DNA of 64,000 nt, taken from the NCBI RefSeq assembly GCF_026013645.1, contig NZ_CP110224.1, positions 3,100,001 through 3,164,000 on the forward strand, in the 5' to 3' direction. The notes under the pieces were generated by a model. It was not told the DNA's origin and made no database searches. It saw nothing but the letters and a program-made list of their open reading frames with translations. The DNA is from Virgibacillus natechei. Its GTDB lineage: Bacteria; Bacillota; Bacilli; Bacillales; Amphibacillaceae. This document shows positions 33,719 through 42,226 of this stretch, one piece after another (position 1 is the first letter of the stretch; every line of letters starts with the position of its first letter). A program made the position numbers and the translations under genes.

Positions 33719-35095
33719 TTATTCTCCCAATTCAACACCCAATGCCTCAGCCATAATTTTCGGCAAATCGGTATTATCCAGATAGCCTGAAAATTCATCA
33801 GCTTCCGGGCCGTACGCGTAGACCGGAATATCGACGCCGGTGTGGTTCGTGCTTGTCCAGCCGATGAGTGCTCGGTCACTAATTATTGTGTTGATCGCCA
33901 TGGCAGCATCGTCTGCTTCTTGTATTGTTTGTACTTCTGCTTCGGATAGCTCAAAGTCTGTGTATCTTTCCATAACTTCATTAACATTGGAGCGATCCTC
34001 ATTTAGCTCTGAAGCCATGTGATCACCTGTTGCTGTGACATTTTTAAGAACAGAAGGGTTGATGTTCATATCAGGATTTTCACCTGTACCAACTGTCATG
34101 CCGCCTGTTTCATGGTCTCCGCCGACAACAACGAGCGTCTCGCCATCTTCTTCCGCGAATGCGATTGCTTCTTCTACAGCTGCTTCAAAAGCTGCAGTGT
34201 CTTGCATGGCCCACGCCGCATCATTATCATGGCCCGCCCAGTCGATCTGGCTGCCTTCCACCATCAGGAAAAATCCATCTTCATTTCCTTCCAAATTGCC
34301 AATTGCGCTTTCTGTCATTTCAGCAAGGCTAGGCTCTTCGGTATCAGCCCGGTGCATTTCAGGTGCAAGTGCATCATCTGCAAAAAGGCCAAGCAATTTT
34401 TCCCCGTCTTCGATATCAATCTCTGAATCTAGCAAAGCATCCCGTGTTTCCACAAATTCATAGTTTTGCTCTTCTGCTTGTTCGATCAAATTATCCGATT
34501 CCTGGTTGCCGGCTTCCGATTCAGGCAAGAAGTTATTTTTCCCACCGCCAAGCAGTACATCCACCTCGTTTGCAAGGAGTTGTGGCGCAATTGCTGTCTC
34601 ATTATTGCGGTCATCCACATGAGCGGCAAAAGATGCCGGCGTTGCATGCGTAATGGTAGATGTCGCAACTAATCCGGATGCCATTCCCTCGTCCTGAGAT
34701 GCTTCCAGAATCGTCTCGAGCTCGTTTCCTTCTGGATCAAGGCCGATCACGCCATTATTGGTTTTGTTTCCCGTCGCCATCGCCGTTCCCGCAGCCGCAG
34801 AATCCGTAATGCTAGAATCAGCGGAATAAGTAGTAAACATTCCTTTCATATGCTCATCCCAAACCGCATCTTCTCCTTTGTACATGCGGTAATTGGTCGC
34901 ATAATCGGCATTAAAACCGTCCGGAATCATATAAATTATATTTTCTACCTTTTGATTCCCATTTCCGTTGCCATTTCCGTTCCCAGGTCCACCAGGTTGA
35001 CCAGCCCAATCTGGTGGTCCAGCCCAGTCTGGAGGCCCACCCGCAGTAAATAACAGTCCCGCACTCAGTGCAACAGCCCCAACTCTTTTAAACAT
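33719..35095 (-). CDS. Secreted alkaline phosphatase (PhoA superfamily)
   Basis: 458 residues from ATG 35095, seven bases after AGGAG. Signal peptide FKRVGAVALSAGLLFTAGG, then an unusual Gly/Pro/Asn-rich linker (PPDWAGPPDWAGQPGGPGNG), then the catalytic domain. MIPDGFN supplies metal-ligand Asp, TDSAAAGTAMATG the active-site Ser, EGSQIDWAGHDND and VVGGDHETGGM further zinc ligands, and NHTGVDIPVYAYG the last His. It scavenges phosphate outside the cell. Four TTAA-type direct repeats spaced 11 bp apart lie upstream (35145-35183), matching a PhoP-binding region, so it is probably induced by phosphate starvation. Confidence 0.93.
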   Translation of the reverse strand: MFKRVGAVALSAGLLFTAGGPPDWAGPPDWAGQPGGPGNGNGNGNGNQKVENIIYMIPDGFNADYATNYRMYKGEDAVWDEHMKGMFTTYSADSSITDSAAAGTAMATGNKTNNGVIGLDPEGNELETILEASQDEGMASGLVATSTITHATPASFAAHVDDRNNETAIAPQLLANEVDVLLGGGKNNFLPESEAGNQESDNLIEQAEEQNYEFVETRDALLDSEIDIEDGEKLLGLFADDALAPEMHRADTEEPSLAEMTESAIGNLEGNEDGFFLMVEGSQIDWAGHDNDAAWAMQDTAAFEAAVEEAIAFAEEDGETLVVVGGDHETGGMTVGTGENPDMNINPSVLKNVTATGDHMASELNEDRSNVNEVMERYTDFELSEAEVQTIQEADDAAMAINTIISDRALIGWTSTNHTGVDIPVYAYGPEADEFSGYLDNTDLPKIMAEALGVELGE

Positions 35096-35144
35096 CCAAT
35101 CTCTCCTCTCCATTTTTTGATGCAAGACAAGCATAACGCATGAA

Positions 35145-35183
35145 TATTAAGAAGAGATTAATATAGAGTTAATTATCAGTTAA
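35145..35183 (-). promoter_or_regulatory. PhoP box of the alkaline phosphatase gene
   Basis: On the minus strand TTAACT, TTAACT, TTAATC and TTAATA follow one another with exactly five bases between them, i.e. an 11-bp period. This equals the Bacillus PhoP consensus TT(A/T/C)A(C/T)A in four copies. A -10-like TATGCT lies at 35130-35135, about 10 bp downstream of the last repeat, as in PhoP-activated promoters that lack a -35. Confidence 0.75.
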
Positions 35184-35292
35184 TTTTCATAATTCTAAAT
35201 AACTACTACTTAAGGAGGGATAATACTTTATTGTGATTGCAGCAGAATTTCTAATCACATGAGGCTTGGTTGTTCCATTCATTTATTGAGAG

Positions 35293-35530
35293 CTGGGGTC
35301 CTGTCTTGATTTAGACTGGGGTCCCCCGTTTCGAGGTGACGCTCTCCCGTTTTGACACCGCTCCCTCCCAAATTACTTCTCACTTGATGCGAACTTAAGG
35401 ATTTTACTAGTTGGCACTTAGTTAATGAAGGGCCGGTTATAGGGAAAAAGAAAATTCAAGCGTGGACTCTATGCTTGAGTAACGGATCTATCCCGAATTC
35501 ATGCACTCTCTCCCGATTGGGTGCGACTCT
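35293..35530 (+). repeat. Class 1 units flanking core copy D
   Basis: About four eroded units (CCCCCGTTTCGAGGTGACG, CTCTCCCGTTTTGACACCG and similar) lead to core copy D at 35372-35485, followed by two units (AATTCATGCACTCTCTCCCG). The array then changes to class 2 near 35590. Confidence 0.75.
35372..35485 (+). repeat. Interspersed core, copy D
   Basis: ATTACTTCTCACTTGATGCG, then ACTAGTTGGCACTTAGTTAA, GAAGGGCCGGTTATAGGG and a diverged right end (CAAGCGTGGACTCTATGCTT). It is closest to copy E, sharing CACTxGATGCG and CACTTAGTTAAT. Confidence 0.85.
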
Positions 35531-35593
35531 GATGATGAACGTTCCAGGTGATGTGCATGATCCAGTTCATGAGGCGACCTAGCGGCTGTGACG

Positions 35594-36178
35594 TCGCTCG
35601 ACCTGGAGGTGCTGGTGCTCGAGCGAGCGGGAGATTGCTTCAATCGAGCAACAGGAGCTTCTACTCGAGCGAGAGCGAGTCTTATTCGATCGGCAGTGAC
35701 GATTTTGAAGGTTGGCGCTCGACCTGGGGATGCTAGTGCTCGTCCCTAGGATGCCGGTGCTCGACCTAGAGGTGCTGGTGCTCGAGCGAGCGGGAGATTG
35801 TTTCAATCGAGCAACAGGAGCTTCTACTCGAGCGAGAGCGAGTCTTATTCGATCGGTAGCGATGATTTTGAAGGTTGCCGCTCGACCTGGGGATGCTAGT
35901 GCTCGTCCCTAGGATGCCGGTGCTCGACCTAGAGGTGCTGGTGCTCGAGCGAGCGGGAGATTGCTTCAATCGAGCAACAGGAGCTTCTACTCGAGCGAGA
36001 GCGAGTCTTATTCGATCGGTAGCGATGATTTTGAAGGTTGGCGCTCGACCTGGGAAGGGCGGTGCTCGAGCTGAACATCCGCCCGCTCGACCTGGGGATG
36101 CTAGTGCTCGACTCTGGGGTGCTCTCGCTCGACCTAAAAAGGCTGACGCGCGGCACGATGGATCTCGCTCTCAAACTC
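35594..36178 (+). repeat. Class 2 array with 163-bp higher-order repeat
   Basis: Units of 21 bp such as GCTCGACCTAGAGGTGCTGG(T) and TTCTACTCGAGCGAGAGCGA(G). A larger block recurs exactly every 163 bp: GATTTTGAAGG occurs at 35701, 35864 and 36027. One block equals seven 21-bp units plus 16 bp. The three blocks differ at only a few bases. After the third, simple GCTCGACCT units continue to about 36178. It lies downstream of NERD gene 2 and ends 60 bp from that gene's stop. Confidence 0.9.
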
Positions 36179-36237
36179 TTTCCCGCTCCAGTTAGCAATC
36201 CACCAATTTTCTACTAATCTTTGCACGCCGCTTAAAA

Positions 36238-37176
36238 TCACTTTTCCCAGCGCCGTCGCTTTGCGTTATAAACCAATTTGGATTTTTTCAATAGCCTGGT
36301 TACTATGTTTCTGGATTCAACCTGAAGCCACCATCTACACTCCGAATTCGTTATCCATGTATTTCCAAGTAGCATATAATCATTGAGCGTTTGTTCATGC
36401 GCATGAGGTGAACGGTGATTACATTTCCTGCATCGCCAATTGTTATAAATCCGCTCCATGCCCAACACCCTGCACGCCGGACACTGTACACCCGGAAGCA
36501 GGTCACTCATTTTCACATCATGCCGCTTCATGATGTCAATATCATAGTCCAAGCATTCCTTCCGTATCATCGTTCCAATTGTACGATCCTGCAATGCAGC
36601 ATGCGCCGGGAGTTGCTTGTTGAGCTCCAATATTTTCCTTGGAATATGTGCCCCGTGAGCAACCACCTTGGAAATTTCCTCTCTATCTCCTTCTACTTTA
36701 ATGATCGTGCTTGGATCACTGATTGCAATAAAGGAATAAATCGGGATGCTGGGAATTTTTTTCTCTTGAAGCCATTGTTGAAGATGAAGCCGTTGGAGTT
36801 CTGCCTGCGATATAGGATGACTGAATCCTGTTTCCGATTCACCATTGTCGCGAGTAAATTGATCGAGGATGGTGTCAAAAATAAGCGTGCCCTGAAAATT
36901 TTTCACTTCCACTTTGAACATCGCGCTTTGTGTAATAATGAGATTATCTATCTGAAATGTCCTGCCCTGAACCTTGAGGCATACATCGTGAAGAATCAGA
37001 AACGGATGAGACAAAATCTGCTCAAGATGATAATCAACCTGCAGTTCTCCCTCGTATCCTTTCTTACTTTTTTGGTATTCCTGTTGCACATCCTTAAAAC
37101 GTGGAAAATTCCGCTTCAAATACACCATGAGGATTTCATATTTTTTAAGTACAAGAGGTTTCTTCCGTCCTTTCAT
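36238..37176 (-). CDS. NERD-domain protein with C-terminal zinc ribbon, paralogue 2
   Basis: 312 residues from ATG 37176, nine bases after AAAGGAG. It aligns along its whole length with the protein at 30962-31918: KKYEILMVYLKRNFPRF, GYEGELQVDYHLEQIL, QGRTFQIDNLIITQSAMF, VEVKNFQGTLIFD, then CPACRVLGMERIYNNWRC and CRKC for the zinc ribbon. The predicted nuclease-like residues (Asp in QIDN, Glu-x-Lys in VEVKN) are kept. It stands between two class 2 arrays, whereas paralogue 1 stands beside class 1. Role unknown; a duplicated DNA-acting enzyme surrounded by repeats is notable. Confidence 0.82.
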   Translation of the reverse strand: MKGRKKPLVLKKYEILMVYLKRNFPRFKDVQQEYQKSKKGYEGELQVDYHLEQILSHPFLILHDVCLKVQGRTFQIDNLIITQSAMFKVEVKNFQGTLIFDTILDQFTRDNGESETGFSHPISQAELQRLHLQQWLQEKKIPSIPIYSFIAISDPSTIIKVEGDREEISKVVAHGAHIPRKILELNKQLPAHAALQDRTIGTMIRKECLDYDIDIMKRHDVKMSDLLPGVQCPACRVLGMERIYNNWRCRKCNHRSPHAHEQTLNDYMLLGNTWITNSECRWWLQVESRNIVTRLLKKSKLVYNAKRRRWEK

Positions 37177-37381
37177 AATGTTTAACTCCTTTTATTTAAA
37201 GTACTGGGGGATCCTTCAGAGTATAATTGCAATTTGTTAATTATGCAATTATCAAAAAATAGAAAATACCGAAACAAAACAGACTAAAATAAGCTTTTTA
37301 AACCACCTTATTTAATTTTACACATACTATCACACGGAAAAATGTAAAATTGATTGTATTCTATTTAATTTTACATCTTTC

Positions 37382-37735
37382 TGGAGGTGTTGGCGCTCGA
37401 CCTAGAAGTGCTGATGCGCGAGCGAGAGAGGGAGTTTTTAAGCCTGGCGCTCGACCTGGAGGTGCTCTTGCTCGACCTAGAGGGGCTGGTGCTCGACCTG
37501 AAGATCCTCCCGCGCGAGCGAGCGGGAGGATGGTTTACTCGAGCGGGACAGCGACTCACTCGAGCGACAGGAGATTCTATTCGAGCGAAAGAGGGAGTTT
37601 TTAAGCTTGGTGCTCGACCCAGAGGTGGTCTTGCTCGACCTGGAGGGGCTGGTGCTCGTCCCTGGGATGCTCCCGCTCGACCTAAAGAGGCTCCCGCTCG
37701 ACCCGACACGCTCCTCTCCTGGTTCCGTTCCGCTA
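37382..37735 (+). repeat. Class 2 array, second locus
   Basis: Same vocabulary as at 35.6 kb (GCTCGACCTGGAGGTGCTCTTG, GCGAGCGAGCGGGAGGATGG). GGAGTTTTTAAGC recurs at 37431 and 37594, again exactly 163 bp apart, although many single bases differ from the 35.6-kb block. It is followed immediately by core copy E. Confidence 0.85.
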
Positions 37736-37737
37736 AA

Positions 37738-37840
37738 ATTACTTCTCACTCGATGCGAACTTAACGATTTTACTAGTTAGCACTTAGTTAATAAAGGGCC
37801 GGTTATAGGGAAAAAGAAAATTTAAGTGTAGACGCTCGGT
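37738..37840 (+). repeat. Interspersed core, copy E
   Basis: ATTACTTCTCACTCGATGCG through ACTAGTTAGCACTTAGTTAA and AGGGCCGGTTATAGGG. The right end is replaced by class 1-like sequence near 37825-37840. This copy is entered from a class 2 array on the left and exits into class 1 on the right, linking the two repeat classes. Confidence 0.82.
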
Positions 37841-37972
37841 TCGGGGCTGAGCTCACCCGTTTCGATGTGCGCTATCCCGATTTGAGGCGGCTGCCTCCCG
37901 TTTCGACGTGCTCTCCCGATTCAGTGCAGTTCTCTCCCGATTCGAAGCCCCCTCTCCCGATCCTCCCCCCCA
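37840..37972 (+). repeat. Class 1 array after core copy E
   Basis: Six units (GAGCTCACCCGTTTCGATGTG, CTATCCCGATTTGAGGCGG, CTCTCCCGATTCAGTGCAGTT and others), ending 7 bp from the niaR stop codon at 37979. Confidence 0.78.
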
Positions 37973-37978
37973 TACCAT

Positions 37979-38515
37979 TCACTGCAACAGTATTCCTTTC
38001 GCTTCCAAATCGCGACAGGCTGCTTCGATCTTGTCCATGGAATCAGCCTCCAGTGTATGGAGGTGGATTCCGTTCGTTAATTCCAGCAAATAGGCTGCAT
38101 TGGTTTCATTTACGCGTTGAATAAATTGATCGACTTCCTTACGATTGCTGACTCGGACTGATGCGGTTAGATCACCATATACGCCGTGTTCGATGATCAC
38201 ATTAGAAACTCTCACCCCGTGATCGACGATGGTCGTAAGCTCTTCCCATGTTTGTTCAGATGTATGATTACAGGCAATGATATGGCGATAGACCGCTTCT
38301 TCAGATTCCTGTTTCAAATAGATGTATCCTTGACTTGTAGCAACGATCGGTTCATCTTTTGCTTTTAAGAGGGAAACGTCCTGCACAATAACCTGCCTAC
38401 TTACATTCGCCTCTGCCGCAAAGGATTTTCCAGTAATGGGATCAGCACTCTCTTTCAATCGTTCTAAAATAAGGGCACGGCGGTCCGCACCTGAAATTTT
38501 ACGATCATCTTTCAT
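37979..38515 (-). CDS. niaR: NiaR (YrxA) transcriptional repressor of NAD biosynthesis
   Basis: 178 residues. The N-terminal winged helix is RRALILERLKESADPITGKS then VSRQVIVQDVSLLKAKDE. The C-terminal 3H domain carries the three conserved histidine patches (YRHIIACNHT, VDHGVRVSNVIIEHGVYG, GIHLHTLEA) that bind nicotinate and metal. It represses NAD synthesis genes when niacin is available. It is next to nifS, nadC and nadA, as in Bacillus subtilis. An 11-codon-spaced palindrome in the nifS/nadB intergenic region is a candidate operator. Class 1 repeats start 7 bp beyond its stop. Confidence 0.93.
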   Translation of the reverse strand: MKDDRKISGADRRALILERLKESADPITGKSFAAEANVSRQVIVQDVSLLKAKDEPIVATSQGYIYLKQESEEAVYRHIIACNHTSEQTWEELTTIVDHGVRVSNVIIEHGVYGDLTASVRVSNRKEVDQFIQRVNETNAAYLLELTNGIHLHTLEADSMDKIEAACRDLEAKGILLQ

Positions 38516-38641
38516 TTAGAATCCTCCTTTCTTTCGGTGAAAATTTTATTATCGTTCAATGAGCAGGCTGTGCGTCATAAATTCCCGATTTCTCACTCAA
38601 TGGCGCTTATGGACACACAAGCAACAATTCCCCTATTCACA

Positions 38642-39781
38642 CTAAACACGAACTCCCTCTCCAAAATAAGCTCCTAGCACTTCACGAAATACCGCTGCCG
38701 TTTGATCGATGTCCTCCATGGTTACCTGTTTGCCAAAGGACAGGCGAATAAATTGCTTTGCTTCTGCATCCGTTCTGCCTAATGCTTTGATCGTTCGGGA
38801 GGGTTCTTGTTTTCCAACTTGACAGGCACTGCCAGTCGAGATCGCGACACCGTGGCGGTTGCACTCAAGCATCGTATATTGCCCCTCTACGTTAGCGATC
38901 CGAAGGCCTAGAATATGGGGCAGAAAATGCGTTTCATCTCCTTCAACCGTAATCATCGAAGGTAGAGATGCCATCAATTTCGCTCGCAATTCAGTAATAC
39001 GTTCTCCTTCCTTCATGATAGCATCACAGACTGCTTTTGCGGAAGTCACAAATGCTGCGATCCCTGGCACATTTACCGTCCCTGGGCGGAATCCCGATTC
39101 ATGCGTTGTATGTGGGATTTGCGGCTGCCATTTGACTTTAGGATCGATATAGGCTGCCCCCACCCCTTTTGGCCCGTAAATTTTATGGCTGGATAGGGAT
39201 AGACTATCCAGTTTAAACTGCCTCAAATCGATCGGGATTTTTCCAAACGTTTGGACACAATCTGCGTGGAATAGGATATTGTTTTCCTGTAATAGATTGC
39301 CTATCGCTTCAATCGGCTGCACCGTGCCAATCTCCCCGTTCGCATGGTGAATCGATGCGAGGATGGTCGTTTCCCTGATCGCGTCCTCAACGTCATCGAC
39401 CGCAAGTCTGCCGCTATCATCCACTGGCAAATACGTCACGTCAAATCCTTCCCCTTCCATTTTCTTAAAAAAATGATCCACCGAGGAATGCTCGGTGGCT
39501 GTCGTAATCAGATGATTCCCTTTTTCCTTATGTGCATCAATCAGCGAGCTTAATGCCAGGCTATTCGCTTCTGATCCGCCGCTCGTAAAATAAATCCCTT
39601 CTTTTGCGCCGTGAAGCAAATTTGCCAATTCCTCCCGACATGTCTCCAACAATTGAAATGCATCTGAACCAGCATCGTGCAAGCTGTTCGCATTCCCGAA
39701 AAAAGATTTTGAAACCTTTGTATACACGTCTAAAGCCTCATCTGAGATTGGTGTTGTCGCCGCATAATCTAAGTAAATCAT
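38642..39781 (-). CDS. nifS: Cysteine desulfurase NifS associated with NadA
   Basis: 379 residues, PLP-dependent class V. SGGSEANSLALSSL and ATEHSS near the start, HADCVQTFGKIPIDL with the cofactor Asp, SLSSHKIYGPKGVGAAY with the PLP-binding Lys, and STGSACQVGKQEPS with the catalytic Cys. In Bacillus it makes the iron-sulfur cluster of quinolinate synthase NadA. It is divergent from the nadB stub-nadC-nadA cluster, with which it shares a 118-bp control region, and is followed by niaR on the same strand. Confidence 0.92.
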   Translation of the reverse strand: MIYLDYAATTPISDEALDVYTKVSKSFFGNANSLHDAGSDAFQLLETCREELANLLHGAKEGIYFTSGGSEANSLALSSLIDAHKEKGNHLITTATEHSSVDHFFKKMEGEGFDVTYLPVDDSGRLAVDDVEDAIRETTILASIHHANGEIGTVQPIEAIGNLLQENNILFHADCVQTFGKIPIDLRQFKLDSLSLSSHKIYGPKGVGAAYIDPKVKWQPQIPHTTHESGFRPGTVNVPGIAAFVTSAKAVCDAIMKEGERITELRAKLMASLPSMITVEGDETHFLPHILGLRIANVEGQYTMLECNRHGVAISTGSACQVGKQEPSRTIKALGRTDAEAKQFIRLSFGKQVTMEDIDQTAAVFREVLGAYFGEGVRV

Positions 39782-39855
39782 AACAGCACTCCTGTCTATT
39801 TTTTAAAAATTTTATATAAAAGTCTTGTTTTTAGTTTAATAGTATGTAAATATAG

Positions 39856-39867
39856 GTGTCAAGACAC
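39856..39867. promoter_or_regulatory. Palindrome in the nifS/nad divergent region (candidate NiaR operator)
   Basis: GTGTC-AA-GACAC is a perfect dyad midway between the two start codons (74 bp from nifS, 33 bp from nadB). A -35/-10-like TTGTTT(39825)-16-TAAATA precedes it in + direction. Position and the presence of niaR next door suggest a NiaR site; the motif was not checked against a NiaR matrix. Confidence 0.5.
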
Positions 39868-39899
39868 ATGTATATGTATTGCAAAATAAAGGAGTTATC

Positions 39900-40096
39900 A
39901 TGATGACTGCAAACGCCATTATTATCAGTGGTAGCGGTATTGCTGCACGAACAGTGGTGATAAATGAAGTGCGGCTAAGAATGTGATTTTTTTCACAAGG
40001 AAGACAGGAATTCCTATTTGGCGCTAGGAGAAATTGCTGCCGCTGTTGACCTGATGACCACTTGACCGATCATTACGAAGCTAAACGACAGGAGGT
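39900..40096 (+). pseudogene. nadB: nadB (L-aspartate oxidase) remnant
   Basis: With AAAGGAG five to eight bases upstream, ATG 39900/39903 starts MTANAIIISGSGIAARTVV, the FAD-binding opening of NadB, and meets a stop after 28 codons. Shifted frames continue KNVIFFTRKTG and then ALGEIAAAVDL followed by DHYEAKRQE, matching NadB residues of roughly 35-75. The remaining 450 codons are missing, and nadC starts 12 bp later. Deletion has removed almost the whole gene while keeping its promoter and ribosome binding site for nadC and nadA. Confidence 0.85.
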
Positions 40097-40107
40097 ATCT
40101 CACGTAC

Positions 40108-40938
40108 ATGAACAAAATCAAATTACGAACAGCGCTGCAATCTTTTTTAATCGAAGATATTGGAGACGCTGATCGAACAAGTACCGCTATCTTCCCCCCA
40201 GATCAATTAGGAAAAGGAATATTTTTAGCAAAAGAGGAAGGAATTATAGCTGGATTAGCACTCATCGAGGAGTCCTATCACTTACTCGACCCAACAATAG
40301 AAGTGGAGATATTTTATAAAGACGGCGACCAGGTATATCCGGGGGATGAGATTGCCACGGTAAGCGGCCCAATCCTGTGCATCCTGTCAGGGGAACGCGT
40401 CATTCTCAACCTGATCCAGCGCATGAGCGGAATTGCAAGCATGACTAAAAAATGTGCGGAAACGTTAAACGATGACACCATCGAGATTTGTGATACACGA
40501 AAAACGTCACCGGGCCTGCGAATGTTTGAAAAGTATGCTGTAACCGCGGGAGGCGGGAAAAATCACCGCTTCGGACTCTATGACGGGATCATGATCAAGG
40601 ATAATCATATCGCCTTTTGCGGATCGATTTCAAAAGCGGTCCGAGCAGCGCGTCAACATAGTGGTCACATGACAATGATCGAAGTGGAAGCAGAAACAAA
40701 AGCGCAAGTTATAGAAGCCGTTGAGGCAAATGCCGATCGTATTATGTTTGATAATCGAAATCCCGATGAAGTGAAAGAACTTGCTACCTATGTCCCGAAG
40801 CATATTGTCACCGAGGCATCCGGAGGTATTACCTTAGATAATCTAACAACCTATCAACACACCGGCGTGGATTATATCTCCCTCGGCTTCATCACCCATT
40901 CCATAAAAGCACTGGATATCAGTTTGAACATTGATTAA
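40108..40938 (+). CDS. nadC: Nicotinate-nucleotide pyrophosphorylase (carboxylating)
   Basis: 276 residues. It converts quinolinate and PRPP to nicotinate mononucleotide. Family motifs: EDIGDADRTSTAIFP at the start, LNLIQRMSGIASMT near 104-117, CDTRKTSPGLRMFEKYAVTA, GGGKNHRFGLYDGIMIKDNH (PRPP and quinolinate contacts), VEVEAE and MFDNRNPDEV, ASGGITLDNL. Length is normal. AGGAGG lies 12 bases upstream, a rather long spacing, inside the tail of the nadB stub. It is co-transcribed with nadA, 66 bp downstream. Confidence 0.95.
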   Translation: MNKIKLRTALQSFLIEDIGDADRTSTAIFPPDQLGKGIFLAKEEGIIAGLALIEESYHLLDPTIEVEIFYKDGDQVYPGDEIATVSGPILCILSGERVILNLIQRMSGIASMTKKCAETLNDDTIEICDTRKTSPGLRMFEKYAVTAGGGKNHRFGLYDGIMIKDNHIAFCGSISKAVRAARQHSGHMTMIEVEAETKAQVIEAVEANADRIMFDNRNPDEVKELATYVPKHIVTEASGGITLDNLTTYQHTGVDYISLGFITHSIKALDISLNID

Positions 40939-41004
40939 AAGGGTGGCTGTAGAAGTCAGGAGAAATTTTAAGAAAAACGAATTGTATAGTGGGAGGAAAT
41001 AAAA

Positions 41005-42117
41005 ATGAGTTTATTAAAAATGATCCAAAACACGGAAAATCAAATGATGCCAGATCATTACAAAAACCTATCTACAGAAGAAATGGAAAACCGCGTGTGG
41101 CAGTTAAAGGATAAATTTGGGGATAAACTTTTTATTCCAGGCCATCATTATCAAAAAGATGAAGTCATCCAGTTCGCAGATGTAACCGGCGACTCCCTAC
41201 AACTCGCCCAAGTAGCAGCAGATAACACGGATGCCGCATACATCGTGTTTTGCGGTGTTCATTTTATGGCAGAAACGGCAGATATTTTAACAAAAAAGGA
41301 GCAAAAAGTTATTTTGCCGGATATGCGCGCAGGCTGTTCCATGGCAGACATGGCCAACATCACCCAAACCGAACGCGGCTGGAAGGAAATGCAAGACACA
41401 TTCGGCGACACAATCGTTCCCTTAACATACGTCAACTCGACCGCAGCAATCAAATCATTCGTCGGAGAAAATGGCGGCGCAACCGTCACATCCTCCAACG
41501 CGAAAAAGATGCTGGAATGGGCTTTCACACAAAAAGAGCGCATCCTATTTTTACCAGATCAGCATTTAGGAAGAAACACAGCCTATGATCTCGGCGTCCC
41601 ACTGGAAAACATGGCCGTCTGGAATCCCATTACAGATACATTCGAATATGACGGCGACGACCTGCAAAACGTACAGGTCATCTTATGGAAAGGACACTGT
41701 TCCGTACACGAAAATTTTACCGAAAGCAACATCAACCATATTCGTAAAACAAAACCAGCAACCAACATCATTGTCCACCCGGAATGCTCACGAGAAGTCG
41801 TAGCCAGATCAGACTACGCCGGCTCAACAAAATATATTATCGAAACTATCTCGAATGCGGCACCCGGCACCGAATGGGCGGTCGGTACAGAAATGAACCT
41901 CGTCAACCGACTCACCAAGCAACACCTGGACAAAGATGTCTTTTCATTAAATCCAATGATGTGCCCATGCCTAACCATGAACCGAATCGATTTAGCCCAC
42001 CTCCTATGGTCACTAGAAACCATCGAAAAAGGAGAAATCATCAACCAAATCAAAGTAGAACCCGAAGTGGCTAAATGGTCAGTAAAGGCGCTCGATCGTA
42101 TGTTGGAAAGAGTGTAG
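41005..42117 (+). CDS. nadA: Quinolinate synthase
   Basis: 370 residues, the long Bacillus type. It condenses iminoaspartate with dihydroxyacetone phosphate using a [4Fe-4S] cluster. [20 protein letters not shown] near 48-67 binds substrate; cluster cysteines are expected in [23 protein letters not shown] and [20 protein letters not shown] and STAAIKSF are further family motifs. It needs iminoaspartate, normally from NadB, whose gene is only a stub here. A class 1/2 repeat array begins within about 10 bp of the stop codon. Confidence 0.95.
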   Translation: MSLLKMIQNTENQMMPDHYKNLSTEEMENRVWQLKDKFGDKLFIPGHHYQKDEVIQFADVTGDSLQLAQVAADNTDAAYIVFCGVHFMAETADILTKKEQKVILPDMRAGCSMADMANITQTERGWKEMQDTFGDTIVPLTYVNSTAAIKSFVGENGGATVTSSNAKKMLEWAFTQKERILFLPDQHLGRNTAYDLGVPLENMAVWNPITDTFEYDGDDLQNVQVILWKGHCSVHENFTESNINHIRKTKPATNIIVHPECSREVVARSDYAGSTKYIIETISNAAPGTEWAVGTEMNLVNRLTKQHLDKDVFSLNPMMCPCLTMNRIDLAHLLWSLETIEKGEIINQIKVEPEVAKWSVKALDRMLERV

Positions 42118-42124
42118 AGATTGG

Positions 42125-42226
42125 GGAGCGCGGCTGGGAGCGCTGTGCCGGTTTGGGGTGGTGCTCCCTCCCGATTTGGGGCGGATGTCTCCCGGTTTAG
42201 GTGCGCTGTCCCGATTTGGCGGTGCT
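42125..42226 (+). repeat. Class 1 array after nadA
   Basis: Five units in + orientation (GCGCGGCTGGGAGCGCTGTG region, GCTCCCTCCCGATTTGGGGC, GATGTCTCCCGGTTTAGGTG, CTGTCCCGATTTGGCGGTG). It passes directly into an inverted class 2 array. Confidence 0.75.

Noticed and set aside
35548..36198. Several 60-100-codon ORFs on both strands over the class 2 array
   Set aside because: They overlap one another in different frames, have no ribosome binding sites, and are open only because the repeat unit is a multiple of three without stops.
36415..37185. 256-codon + strand ORF opposite NERD gene 2
   Set aside because: Antisense shadow; the minus strand carries a full-length protein with family motifs and a perfect ribosome binding site.
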